Shown in pieces: positions 11,801-21,100 of a DNA stretch of 64,000 nt (positions within the stretch are counted from its first letter, which is position 1; every line of letters begins with the position of its first letter). This DNA comes from Luidia sarsii. Taxonomy: Eukaryota; Echinodermata; Asteroidea; Paxillosida; Luidiidae. Where the stretch lies: assembly GCA_949987565.1 (NCBI GenBank), contig OX465121.1, positions 592,439 to 656,438 on the forward strand, read 5' to 3'. The notes under the pieces are model-generated. The model searched no databases, was not told the origin of the DNA, and saw only the letters and a program-made list of their open reading frames with translations. The translations under genes and the position numbers were made by a program.

Positions 11801-13161
11801 AATGGTAACGTTCCCAATCAGCGTTCTTGTTTGTTTAGCTAACAACGTAAAGTTTTCCTTGTCTGTTACAATTCGTTTTCATCGTAATCTAATCTTCAAG
11901 GTGGCCGAATGCAGTTGGCAGATGAAGTCATCAAATACTTATCCGTAATATAAGACGACCGAAAAAACCAGGGGAAAGAACATCTTGAGATTGAATACCA
12001 TTGTACCACGTGCATGAAGCCGCTAGTAAACTTATATCAGGTCACTGAATACAATCAGTAGACAGCTAAGGTGATACGTCACTAAACCTATGTTTATTCA
12101 CATCGTGTGAATGGATATAATTGGCACACAGGGCTATCAATGACCGACCCTCTGTCTTCCAACAACGAACGTTTGGATGCAATCTGTATACAGGGTCATC
12201 AACCACCGACCCCTTCTCACATGAAGTAACTAAATGGAATTGGTTACATATATCCGGCAGTTTGTCGTTTTTAAGACACAGTCCTAGCCTTTCTAAATAT
12301 GGCAAAGAAAACTTTGACTGGACCGGTACTTAAACGCGTCGAGACCTGTGGATTAACGTACCAGCGTTCTTCCATCAACCCCTTAGATGCTATCTTTGCC
12401 GGGGTGGGGTTTCAGTCAGTCAGAAGCAATTCAACCAGTAACTGCCGTGTATCTCCAGGGATCACACCCCCGTTTTCATTCAGATGCAAACAACTAATAA
12501 AATTGAATCCTTTCTGTTACAAAATACACTCTTTGTAGAAAACTTGGTTTGCGAAACGCATGAGTTTAACTGTGGACACAGCGTGTGCATCAATCAATTC
12601 TGGGAGTGTGATCTTATTGCCGACTGTCACGATCAATCCGACGAAGACAATTGCGGTAAGTAGAATCCAATCATTCCTTCTTGCTGATATCCCTTCAGTA
12701 TTCATTGAAACAGGTGTTAATACGGAAACTGTATTAACCTCACAAGCACCACACATGTCGACCTGCTTTGAGGCCTGGCTAGATTCACAACTGTTGTCAT
12801 CTTTCCCCAACAGATGGACGTGAGAACGTGTACGTTGGGGCAGGGAAGGTTGCCGGGGTAACGTACTTACCCTATTCTCCCGAGTTCACCTACGGTTGGA
12901 ACATGACCTGGGTGCTGCACACAGACCCAGGGTGGATGATCCTGGTGGACTTCATCCTCTACGACGCCCAGAAAGGCTCCCACGTGCTGCTCGCCAAGGA
13001 CGGCCTGAACGGCACCAGCGAACTCCTGCGCTGGAGTGGCGGGGGCCAGCTACCCGCTACCTTCCTGTTTGCAGAAGACACGCTGCTGCTGCAGTTCACA
13101 ACGGATGGCATTGACCTTACTGGAGGATTTTCTCTCTACGCTTTTGGAGTTCAGGCAAATG
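2827..13161 (+). CDS. Gene 1: membrane-anchored LDLa/EGF/CUB protein (3' end not seen)
   Basis: Seven exons form one open frame: 2827-2862, 5282-5388, 9207-9328, 9775-9882, 11052-11402, 12539-12655 and 12814-13161 (1189 bp, at least 396 residues). Order: 12-residue tail, basic juxtamembrane stretch, one hydrophobic segment (about residues 25-46), then LDLa, EGF, CUB, LDLa, CUB. No signal peptide precedes the anchor, so I infer a type II protein with extracellular C-terminus. It is a diverged paralogue of gene 2, which lies convergent to it; gene 1 lacks the linker, first CUB and first LDLa at the corresponding place. The last exon ends in phase 1 and the only following landmark is an N gap at 13499, so a terminal exon may be in the gap or lost. 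CUB and LDLa modules usually bind protein ligands; no enzymatic domain is present. Not recognised as a named gene. Confidence 0.75.
2863..5281 (+). other. Gene 1 intron 1
   Basis: AT-rich, with a tRNA-like B-box remnant near 3300-3350 and the family B foldback at 4363-4493. The last about 60 bp before the acceptor are conserved with gene 2 (ACTCCTGGTGGTGT). Confidence 0.6.
4363..4493. repeat. Family B foldback (CTAGGATCGAAACGTCAGGC), copy 1
   Basis: Inverted arms GGCCTGACATTTCGATCC and GGATCGAAACGTCAGGCC around a short loop. Single arms occur at 19138-19180, 21893-21935, 22092-22137, 25340-25375 and 33285-33335. Confidence 0.65.
5282..5388 (+). CDS. Gene 1 exon 2: juxtamembrane and transmembrane segment
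   Basis: The exon starts after a pyrimidine-rich acceptor at 5280-5281 and encodes VQSQDGGKDGRN followed by about 22 hydrophobic residues beginning LCIC, ending FLFP. The donor is GTAGTT at 5389. Compared with the homologous gene 2 exon (38727-38844, 118 bp) it is 11 bp shorter near the 3' end, which moves the exit phase from 1 to 2. The hydrophobic segment is still long enough to cross a membrane. Two cysteines at its start are candidate palmitoylation sites (inference). Confidence 0.8.
6024..6216. repeat. Foldback repeat
   Basis: Arms 6028-6080 and 6155-6212 share GCAGTGGCTGTTGTTACG and reverse complement, enclosing about 75 bp. Confidence 0.65.
6271..7045. repeat. Inverted-repeat element with a 31-bp minisatellite core
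   Basis: About 65-bp inverted arms (GACCAACGCGATTTCCGCGG and reverse complement) enclose about 21 copies of a 31-bp unit containing CCACTAGTCTACTTG (6330-6986). In gene 1 intron 2. Confidence 0.85.
7441..7881. mobile_element. CACTA-like MITE, copy 1
   Basis: Terminal inverted repeats CACTATGAACATCTAAACCG and its reverse complement, flanked by TTT on both sides. The paralogous gene 2 intron (37755-37790) has the empty site with a single TTTT run. CACTA termini and 3-bp duplications fit the EnSpm/CACTA superfamily; no transposase is encoded. Confidence 0.8.
7885..8345. repeat. Paralogous intron block shared with gene 2
   Basis: Matches the inverse of about 37345-37770, including TACAGGTTTAGGTATTGAAT and GTTTGTCTCCCGTGAAACT. 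It shows that genes 1 and 2 arose from duplication of a segment including this intron. Confidence 0.65.
8346..9206 (+). other. Gene 1 intron 2, distal part
   Basis: No exon seen. In gene 2 the linker, CUB and LDLa exons occur in the equivalent position; I looked for their remains here and found none. Confidence 0.5.
9207..9328 (+). CDS. Gene 1 exon 3: LDL-receptor class A domain
   Basis: Acceptor TTTGCAG ends at 9206; donor GTAAAA begins at 9329. It encodes a six-cysteine LDLa with the calcium-binding end [16 protein letters not shown]. The frame needs two bases from the previous exon (phase 2 in, phase 1 out), matching the altered phase of exon 2. Relative to its closest relative, the gene 2 LDLa at 24261-24377, it carries a 5-bp tandem duplication (ACTGT twice, about 9216-9227) next to the first cysteine. 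Read from 9207 in the phase 2 frame, all six cysteines are kept. Confidence 0.8.
9775..9882 (+). CDS. Gene 1 exon 4: EGF-like domain
   Basis: A 108-bp exon, phase 1 to phase 1, acceptor CTCCAG ending at 9774 and donor GTAACG at 9883. It encodes an EGF module with six cysteines; recognisable parts are SCQNGGNC and FDCECP, with the last cysteine in TYCERG. No clear calcium-binding EGF consensus (D/N-x-D/N-E) is seen at the start. It corresponds to the gene 2 EGF exon at 27521-27631. Confidence 0.85.
10305..10810. repeat. GCCT-based low-complexity array
   Basis: Repeats of GCCTGCCTACCTGCCTCTAT over 500 bp in gene 1 intron 4; long apparent ORFs here are artefacts of the repeat. A CT-rich tail continues to the CUB acceptor. 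Confidence 0.9.
11052..11402 (+). CDS. Gene 1 exon 5: CUB domain
   Basis: Phase 1 to phase 1. The acceptor is either GATACAG (exon from 11052) or, six bases on, GGCAG (from 11058); both keep frame. The domain has the CUB core: SPCHPASYPGG, hydrophobic strand LNLAWVV, then VLEIGEGG and FFSWSGSRGPPALL, ending INVTSVPNSG before a GTGGGT donor. Only one cysteine (in SPCHP) is present, so canonical CUB disulfides are missing. A long pyrimidine-rich stretch and the GCCT repeat array lie directly upstream. Confidence 0.85.
11703..11797. repeat. 45-bp-arm palindrome
   Basis: Arms 11707-11751 and 11756-11797 are reverse complements (CAAATGGTCAAGTAGTCTAT) around a very short loop. In gene 1 intron 5. 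Confidence 0.8.
12539..12655 (+). CDS. Gene 1 exon 6: LDL-receptor class A domain
   Basis: A 117-bp exon, phase 1 to phase 1, acceptor TTTGTAG and donor GTAAGT. Six cysteines in LDLa spacing, including FNCGHSVCIN and the acidic end CHDQSDEDNC, which provides the usual calcium ligands. Confidence 0.85.
12814..13161 (+). CDS. Gene 1 exon 7: CUB domain
   Basis: A 348-bp exon, phase 1 to phase 1, acceptor CCCCAACAG and donor GTAAGC. It shows the CUB pattern MTWVLHTDPGWMILVDF, HVLLAKDGLNG, ELLRWSG and GGFSLYAFGV. It has no cysteine. This is the last gene 1 exon that can be seen; a phase 1 partner exon is expected downstream. Confidence 0.85.
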
Positions 13162-13264
13162 GTAAGCCTCATCCATCCCTACCGTACTTTTGTCCGTCCA
13201 TCGTCCTGTTCGTTGGTCTGTCTGTCCGTTTTTGGTCTATCTGTCCGTCCGTCTAACCAACACA

Positions 13265-13498
13265 AACCCAACGAAAACCCACTCATGTATCAATGCATCC
13301 ATGCCCCAATGCACTCATGCATCCATGTACCAATGTAGCCATGCACCAATGCACCCATGCACCCACCTTTGCATTCGTCTATGCATGCATCCATTCAAGC
13401 AGCCATGCAACCATGCACCAATGCACTCATGCATCCATGTACCAATGCAGCCATGCACCAATGCACCCATGCACCCACCTTTGCATTTGTCTATGCAT
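13265..13498. repeat. ATGCAYCCATG minisatellite before the gap
   Basis: Units of CATGCACCAATGCACCCATG and variants, with a longer period (about 105 bp) visible from two near-identical halves. The assembly gap begins inside it. Confidence 0.85.
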
Positions 13499-13698
13499 NN
13501 NNNNNNNNNNNNNNNNNNNNNNNNNNNNNNNNNNNNNNNNNNNNNNNNNNNNNNNNNNNNNNNNNNNNNNNNNNNNNNNNNNNNNNNNNNNNNNNNNNNN
13601 NNNNNNNNNNNNNNNNNNNNNNNNNNNNNNNNNNNNNNNNNNNNNNNNNNNNNNNNNNNNNNNNNNNNNNNNNNNNNNNNNNNNNNNNNNNNNNNNNN
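13499..13698. other. Assembly gap (200 N)
   Basis: Exactly 200 N, probably a default size. True length and content unknown; it could hold more minisatellite and possibly a gene 1 terminal exon. Confidence 0.99.
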
Positions 13699-14844
13699 GC
13701 TATGAATAAGAGCCGGGGACTCAACGTTTCGGGCGGTGTGTACTCTGCCCGTCGTCAGCAGACACTCAGCATTCTTCTGGTGACGGACAAAGGAACCACT
13801 GACCGAAACGTTGAGTTCCTTGGTCTGAAAAGAGCCAAACTATTTCTCGATGAATTTCTCAAAGATGCGTTATGTGGTTCCACAGCAAACCTCCTACTTC
13901 AAATAGAACGATATATACGTATACATATCATGATAAGTAATTGTTTGAAGCGGATATAAACGGACGCCGCAGCGCGCATTCTTCAGTTGCCTGATGAAGG
14001 TTAGCAGTTACAGCAACCCAAACTTCGCCACCAGCAACGATACATCGCGTGACTTTGATCACCTTTCTCCTTACCTAGACCACCGCGATGAACAACACCT
14101 TCACTTCTAATTACTTGATGAATCCGAACCCATTTTTTTTTAAATTTTATATAAGGGTTCACTTAATGGTGCGTTCCTCTGGTTAGCATGTGGGCGTGAT
14201 ATCGGCTGTTTGATGTGTACCAGATGATTCGACAGACAGACGGTTACAGTTAAAAATAAAATAAAACAGTTAACTGACTCAGAAATTGCAGCTTCTGTAA
14301 TATGATTTATTTCTAAAATCGATTGAAATGACTAGAAACCCCTATATAGAGAAAACCCCACGTCCAACTACAAAATACCGGCTTTACTCCCTTACAAACC
14401 CCTATTGTTAAAAAAATGTAATGTCATTGAATGATTCAAATCACAGTCTGTCTACATTGCGTACTTCCATTGAAAACCATTGCAACCAGCCTATGGTATC
14501 GTCTACAAACTCACACAGACCGGATCAGACAGCGTGACGCTATTTCCAGCTCTCTGGAAAATCACGAAACCGACGGACACAACCAGTATCCCCTAAACGC
14601 ACTTTAAAATCAATAACGCAAATGGTTCATGTGCTTCACGAACAACACACGTGTACAGAATCTTCCTTCACATTGCAAGCTAAAAGTGAATACATAACCA
14701 TAATAAAAGTCTTATGAAATCACCTTAAGCAACAGAATCCTGAATCACCTATTGGGAATAGACCAAAGGACACGCACCCTTCAAGACGACAGTAAGAACA
14801 AGCAGCAAACCCTGAAATTGATCTAGCGTTCGAAACCTTCAGAA

Positions 14845-15290
14845 AAAACATCCCGAGAGAGGGGAGAGATAGAGAGATATGGAGAGAGGGAGAAATAGGG
14901 AGAGGGGGAGAGAGAGGTGAGAGAAAGGGGGGGGTATATATAGAGAGAGGGGAGTGTGGAGAGAGAGAGGAGGAGAAAGAAGGGAGAGATAGAGAGAGGG
15001 GAGAGAGGGGAGAAAGAGGGGGAGAGAGATAGAGAGAGGGGATAGAGTGAGGGGAGAAATAGAGATATAGAGAAAGGGAGGGAGAAGAGGGAGAGTGGAG
15101 AGAGAGGGAGAGAGACAGAGAGAGAGTGAGAGAAGGAGGGGAAAGAGACAGAGGGAGAGACATTAATGAGAAAGAGGGAAGAGAGAAGGGGAGAGTGGGA
15201 GGTGAGCGAGGGAGGAGAGAGAGGGGAGAAGTGAAATGACAAAAGAGGGCAGATAGAGGGAGAAAGAGAGAGGCAGGAGTGGACAGAGAT
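14845..15290. repeat. Purine tract (GA-rich)
   Basis: About 445 bp almost purely A and G on the plus strand (GAGAGG/GGGAGA units). Long Ser/Leu/Pro ORFs on the other strand are artefacts. Confidence 0.9.
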
Positions 15291-15593
15291 AGAGCTAGTG
15301 CCTATGCGTCAATCGCCATGGTATATTGCGCGGCTGATTCGAACCCCAGTAATTATGTATGCGATCATAAACGGCAAAATAATATTTAACACCGTTACAT
15401 AATGATGATTCTTGTCATTTTTGCACAATTTATTGCATGGCCATAATGCTGCGTATCCTGACTGTATTAATGACATGAAATCAATAGCAGTGTCCGATGT
15501 CACGAGGCCGGCTTTGGAGACGGTTGTCGTGGCCTCGCCTTCGGCCAAGGCCTCAGAGTGCAATGCCTCGGCCTAGTACTCGGCTTCGGAGTA

Positions 15594-16097
15594 TTCCCGT
15601 GTAACGGTCTGATCCGGGCCCCATGCTCAGATGAGACCGTTACCATATATGGATAAAAACGTCATGCGCAGTTCGCGTAGTAGTTGTCCATTCTGAAGGC
15701 CGTGCTGAGTCGATACGGCCATTGGCAATGCAGCGCTTTCAGGCACGTTCGTTGACCCGTAGTTGACCCGTAGTTCAACAACGCTCAGTACGGTGCCTAG
15801 TAACTATATGCCTAGAACTTGGTGTTTTACATTGGGGAAGAAATGCTACAGTAGTTCCCCCGTTATGGGGGTGCATCGATTGGCTTTATACAATCAAAAG
15901 CAAAAATATAGTTTACAAACTGTGTTGTTCACGGATAATCATACACAACAGTCACATTAAGGGCGCCCCAGGTGCTTGGTTCACTGACTCATCTGAGCAC
16001 GCTGAGCAGCTGAGAACGTTGCTGCAACGTGCTGAGGTGAGCCAGTGACATCACGGCTCAACTCAGCACGGGAGCCCGTCTCAGATCGTTACATCGG
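15594..16097. mobile_element. MITE family D, copy 1
   Basis: About 500 bp, ends GTGTAACGGTCTGATCCGGG and GTCTCAGATCGTTACATCGG, non-coding. Near-identical in parts to 17556-18052 and 39524-40040. Confidence 0.75.
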
Positions 16098-16577
16098 TTT
16101 GATGAATCATTCGAGGCCGTCCGACGGCCGCCAAAGCTTTTTCTAAAATTCATTGTTTCATCAACTATAGTTGAGTTTTTCTTTTAAATCATTTTATCAA
16201 TTGCTGGCCTTGATTAAGATAATTTAAGAAAATCAAAGTTAAGTAGAAGCATTCATTTCCTGGATTATATTCAAAGTACTAGAGAACGACCATGCATTTG
16301 TGTTTTGCACCGTCTATATAATTTCCAAAATACGTCCTGAGATATAATATATATATATATATTCCTTTCTGTAGCAAAGAAAACTTTGATTTGAGCGAGA
16401 CTTGGTTTTTCATACCAGCGCTCCGACCATGTGTATTATCCAGCCCTTGGATGACAACATAAGAGTTTTGGACTGATCATTTCATTTCCGACTACCCCAC
16501 AAAAACAGTTATATGTGAGGCAAAGAATGTTTGTTCAAGTACTAATCAATATTATCATATCAATGGTAATAAACGTT

Positions 16578-16938
16578 TAAAGGCCCTATACAATATTGGT
16601 AAAGGTCACAAGATTGCCATTGGGTTGCACCATTAACCATTAAAAAAAGCAATACTGCGAAGGTTTTTGCTCAAATGGTAATCTGAGAAAGTAGAAAAAG
16701 GCAACAAAACAGTTACAGTTTTTGCACCGTTCTGTGGTGTAAGAAATAGTTTATTACTCTCGAGCAATAAACTATTTGCCGATGTTGGAGTGAAGATTTC
16801 TCGAAAAGAACAGCACCCCAGACCGTAAGATTTTATCATGAGGATTTTGTCATGACCATCTACAAACTGTGTAAATTAGATGGAAATCTGTGGACATTGA
16901 TGTTTTCTGATCTTCCCAATGTTGTATTGGGCCTTTAA
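16578..16938. mobile_element. piggyBac-like MITE (TTAA-flanked), copy 1
   Basis: Inverted ends AGGCCCTATACAA/TTGTATTGGGCCT flanked by TTAA at 16578-16581 and 16935-16938. An inner palindrome around CTCGAG (16741-16775) adds a hairpin. Confidence 0.7.
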
Positions 16939-17555
16939 GCAACATCAACAGTTACAACTACTCTCAGGTAGATACAAAATAAGTGCCTAAAAAGATTCTA
17001 AAGCCTTATATCCACAAAGCGTGTACAGAATAAGCCAGCCTCACTTGCAGACTTCTGCTCGTTTTTCTAACATTCGTGCTCCTCATCGGGAGAGGTTTCT
17101 CAAGCGAACGGATACGTCATCAATTATGGCGTCATCTGCTTCTTACTATAAACGTACACACGACACGGATATCTCGCTCGCTACACATGACGAAGAAACG
17201 CGTCTAGTCAATGTTATTTATTTGTTTGACAATTTGGACGGTCTTGTCCGGACATGAGAAATCGCTCAATATGAAGGCATGTTGGCAATTTTGGTGAGTT
17301 TCAAAGAAGAACAAATTAGTCTCACTGTAAGGAATCAAAACGTGGGTGCATATATAGTGCAGCAAAATTATTTTATTTCATACAGAGCGTTGGGATTGCG
17401 AACGGCGCCACCAATACGTCGGGATTGGAAAACGACGGAATGGCCACTATCGAGTACGGATAGGCCTAGCTAAACGTATCCTTTCACGTGCAAAAACCTC
17501 TCTATCATTCTCGCAGTCAGTGTCCAAAAAACACATCGGTGTCTATTGCGCTTTG

Positions 17556-18052
17556 CCGGTATAACGGTCTGATCCGGACCCCATGCTCAGATGAGACCGT
17601 TACCATATATGGATAAAAACGTCATGCGCAGTTCGCGTAGTAGTTGTCCATTTTGAAGGCCGTGCTGAGTCGATACGGCCATTGGCATTGTAGCGCTTTC
17701 AGGCACGTTCGTTGACCCGTAGTTGACCCGTAGATCAACAACGCTCAGTACGGAGCCTAGTAACTAGGCCTTGATGAACTTTACATTGGGGAAGAAATGC
17801 TACAGTAGTTCCCCCGTAATGGGGGTGCATCGATTGGCTTTATACAATCAAAAGCAAAAATATAGTTTACAAACTGTGTTGTTCACGGATAATCATAAAC
17901 AGCAGTCACATGAAGGGCGCCCCCAGGTGCTTGGTTCACTGACTCATCTGAGCACGCTGATAGCAGCTGAGAACGTTGCTGCAACGTGCTGAGGTGAGCC
18001 AGTGACGTCACGGCTCAACTCAGCACGGGCCCGTCTAAGATCGTTACACCGG
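17556..18052. mobile_element. MITE family D, copy 2, abutting the gene 2 stop codon
   Basis: Ends CCGGTATAACGG and CGTTACACCGG. Its right end lies 17 bp from the gene 2 TAG (18070-18072), so the gene 2 3' UTR must run into or end within it. Confidence 0.75.
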
Positions 18053-18069
18053 ACCCATTATGGCGTGAG

Positions 18070-18197
18070 CTACTCATCGCATCCATTCTCATCGGCACCT
18101 CCAACGCAGTGCGTCTTGCCGTCACAGCGCATGGAGGCCGGTATGCACACGGATCGACCACAGTCGAACGTGTCAATCGGCGGGCAAACCAACTCCT
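18070..18197 (-). CDS. Gene 2 exon 12: LDL-receptor class A domain 4 and stop
   Basis: Acceptor GATTTCAG; six cysteines ([25 protein letters not shown]), then DE and TAG at 18072-18070. The protein therefore ends two residues after the last LDLa cysteine. Downstream, the sequence enters a MITE after 17 bp. Confidence 0.88.
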
Positions 18198-21100
18198 CTG
18201 AAATCAAACAAGAAGAAAATGAAAACAATACTAGTCTCGATATGCTCCAAGTCAGTTTGCCTGCCCAGAAGGTGAACACAAACTAAACATATTTATGATG
18301 ACCTGACTTAGAACGTTTTCAAAACAACACAAGTCTCGATATGCTCCAAGTCAGTTCACCTGCCCAGAAGGTGAACACAAACTAAACATATGATGACCTG
18401 ACTTAGAACGTTTTGTACATGTTTAGCGCTCTTACCATCTAAGCTATACAGCCCTCCGAGGGTGACCTTCCCAAGTATTCAACTATAGTCTGTACTTTTG
18501 CCTCAACTCAACCAACAAGTCTCCTAACGATGTATGGGGACAAAACTTGGAAGACGGAATTGTAAACCTTGCCGTCGTAAACCAATGCGTTGCATTTGAC
18601 TAGCTGCAACTTGACTTTGGACGTCGACAAACGTAAGTATGCACGTATATACCAAAGGAATGATCGGTCTAAGACACGTAGGTTTCTAGAAATTCTAGAA
18701 AAGACGATCTATGTTCATTAGAATTTTGCAATTAGGTGGCAATATAATGACAGAACAAGTATATCATTCGATATCGTATAGGAGTTTACTGGGCATAGAA
18801 ACTCTTTGGTCACCGTATTAATGCTGTCCGTCTTAGCCGTGAGAAAATGTGGATGAAGCGTCTTCGGACTATTCAACCACATGGTCTCAACATCCAGGAG
18901 GGTAATGACTAACACCATGCAGTTTTCTGATAATCCTTATTTTGTGTTCACTCCTCCACACTTCTCTCTTTGATCTTTCCCCCTCTTCTCACTAATCTCT
19001 ACCCTACTCCTTGCCCTTCCCTTTGATCTCACCCTACCAGCTTTCCTCTTTGTCCTTTGTTTCTCATCCATGTCCTATTCACTCTCTTCTTCCTTCCTTC
19101 GTGTACATGTATCAGTTTTGTCCTTGTCACTCTGCCTTTGAGAAAGGTCCTGCTAGGATCGAAACGTCAGGCCCACTAAATTTTGAGAATAAGTATTTTG
19201 TTTGCCTACAAAAAATAGTGTTTTTCATTTATGCAGATTTGCCCCAAACAAGGCTATAAAACCACTCAAGGAGACAGGGAGGAACCCAGGAAGGCTGGAG
19301 ATAGGAATTGACATTCCTCTTGAATAGGGAAAATATACGCCGATGGAAAACATGAGCATGAGGAATGAGGAATATCCCACCAAAACACTTTTCGAGTAAA
19401 CAACGCCTAAAGTCAAATTTTCTTCTCAATTCGATTAAAAATATGTTTTTTATTTTTTTTTATTTTCGGAAAGTTAATGTATTGGAGGAAATATTGATAT
19501 ATTTGAAAGTTAATGGTACACTCTTGCACAACATTAGACAATCTCAAGATCTCAAAAGTTGGGGTTATTTCTCATTATGATGTGCCGGGTCACAAATGGT
19601 ATTGCAACAATCGCGTATCGGCTTCCCTCTAGGAATAGAAAAGATTATGACCATACATTTTTAGCAATCGATGTTTGTTTAAACCACAACACAGATACTG
19701 TCATGGGGGAATTATCCACAACTGCCTCTGAAACCTATGGATATCTAGAGACCACGAAGCTAGTAGATTAAACAAGTGAATTCTCTTCAGGAATGGAACC
19801 GATGACGTCACGCCAGGGACAAGACGTGGAGGCACTTTTACCCACCAGTTGCCGGGACACTGTTGGCATTTATGGACCATCCGCCGAACGAGCCGCTGTC
19901 GTCGCTGGTGAAGGCGATCCAGAGGCGGGGGCCCGACGAGAGCAGGGCCGGGGGACGCACGGTGCCGCTCCAGGACAGGAATAGGCTGGCTCCGTCGGCC
20001 GGGTCGTCGCCGTTGCCCGCACGCAGCACGTCGGCACCGTCGTCGGTGAAGAACGCGGGGAAGGTGATCGCGATCTTACGGTCCGGCCCGGTGCGAAGGA
20101 GCCAGGTGAGATGGATGCCCGTCGGGTAGAGCAGGGGGTAGTTGGGTGACAAAATCTGCACCTCGTCCTCGAAAGGTAATTCGTACACTCCATCTGATGG
20201 GGCCAAAAGAAGCAAAGATTTCAGAGCACGGAACTCAGTTCTAAAATAGGTGACATTCTCAGCTTATTCGTGTTTTATACCTCATTTTAAAGTTGGCTAC
20301 GGCTTAAGCTTGAAAAGATAAAATTCACTACAACTTTGGCTTTTAGTATGATACACAACATAACATTTTCCGTAGCAATATCGTATTATTTGCCGGAATG
20401 GAAATATTGTTACAGACATTGTTAGGGTGTGTATCATTCTGAAAGCCAAATCAACTGTGGTGAATGTGCCGAGGTAACCAACTCTAACAAATATCAACCA
20501 AAAATGGATCAGTTGATAGTCAAGCCATAGATGAAGATGATTAATTTGTCATTGACTTGGTGCAATATGAACTCCCTTTATTTGTTTATCATTTAAGGGA
20601 CTGACATCGAGAAAGAAATACTGAAAAACACTTAAGGGAACAAGAATTGTTTCAGCCATCTAAATTATTTGCCAGTTATGGAAAATTCAGTTTGCCCGAA
20701 ATCGTTCTCAAGCGAAGGAATCTACGAATTGGAAATCGGCAATATCATTGAAATAACCAAGTTTTAATGGGCCGGGATCGGTATCTCAGATATTTCACTG
20801 TGCACGTGCTGTACTGTGTGAGATTTACTGTCCCAAGCTCACTGGAAAGGCAACTGCCTATGTTGGCTAATAAGGGCCAGTCGCAAGAAAGCTGTGATAT
20901 CACCGATACAACTCACCACAATTCTGTTCATCCTGGCCGTTCAAGCAATCAGTGTAGTAATCGCATTTTGTCTCAATGCAGACAGAATGCCCACAGTCAA
21001 ACTCAATGGGAGAACAGCTATAGTCCTCTGCAAAACAAGTCAGAACAAAATAACCGGAATGCAATTTTCTATGTGACATTGATAATAGCCTATATTAGAC

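Larger units (their letters stand above)
13699..18069. other. Convergent intergenic region between genes 1 and 2
   Basis: Holds a repeat remnant (13720-13830), unassigned AT-rich sequence, the purine tract, two family D MITEs and one TTAA-flanked MITE. No LDLa-type terminal exon on the plus strand was found. An AATAAA on the minus strand near 17216-17221 is a possible gene 2 polyadenylation signal. Confidence 0.55.

Noticed and set aside
13190..13959. ORFs spanning the N gap
   Set aside because: Their middle is unknown bases and the rest is minisatellite.
14720..15242. Ser/Leu/Pro-rich minus-strand ORFs of about 140 codons
   Set aside because: Direct translation of the GA-rich tract; no exon borders or domain.
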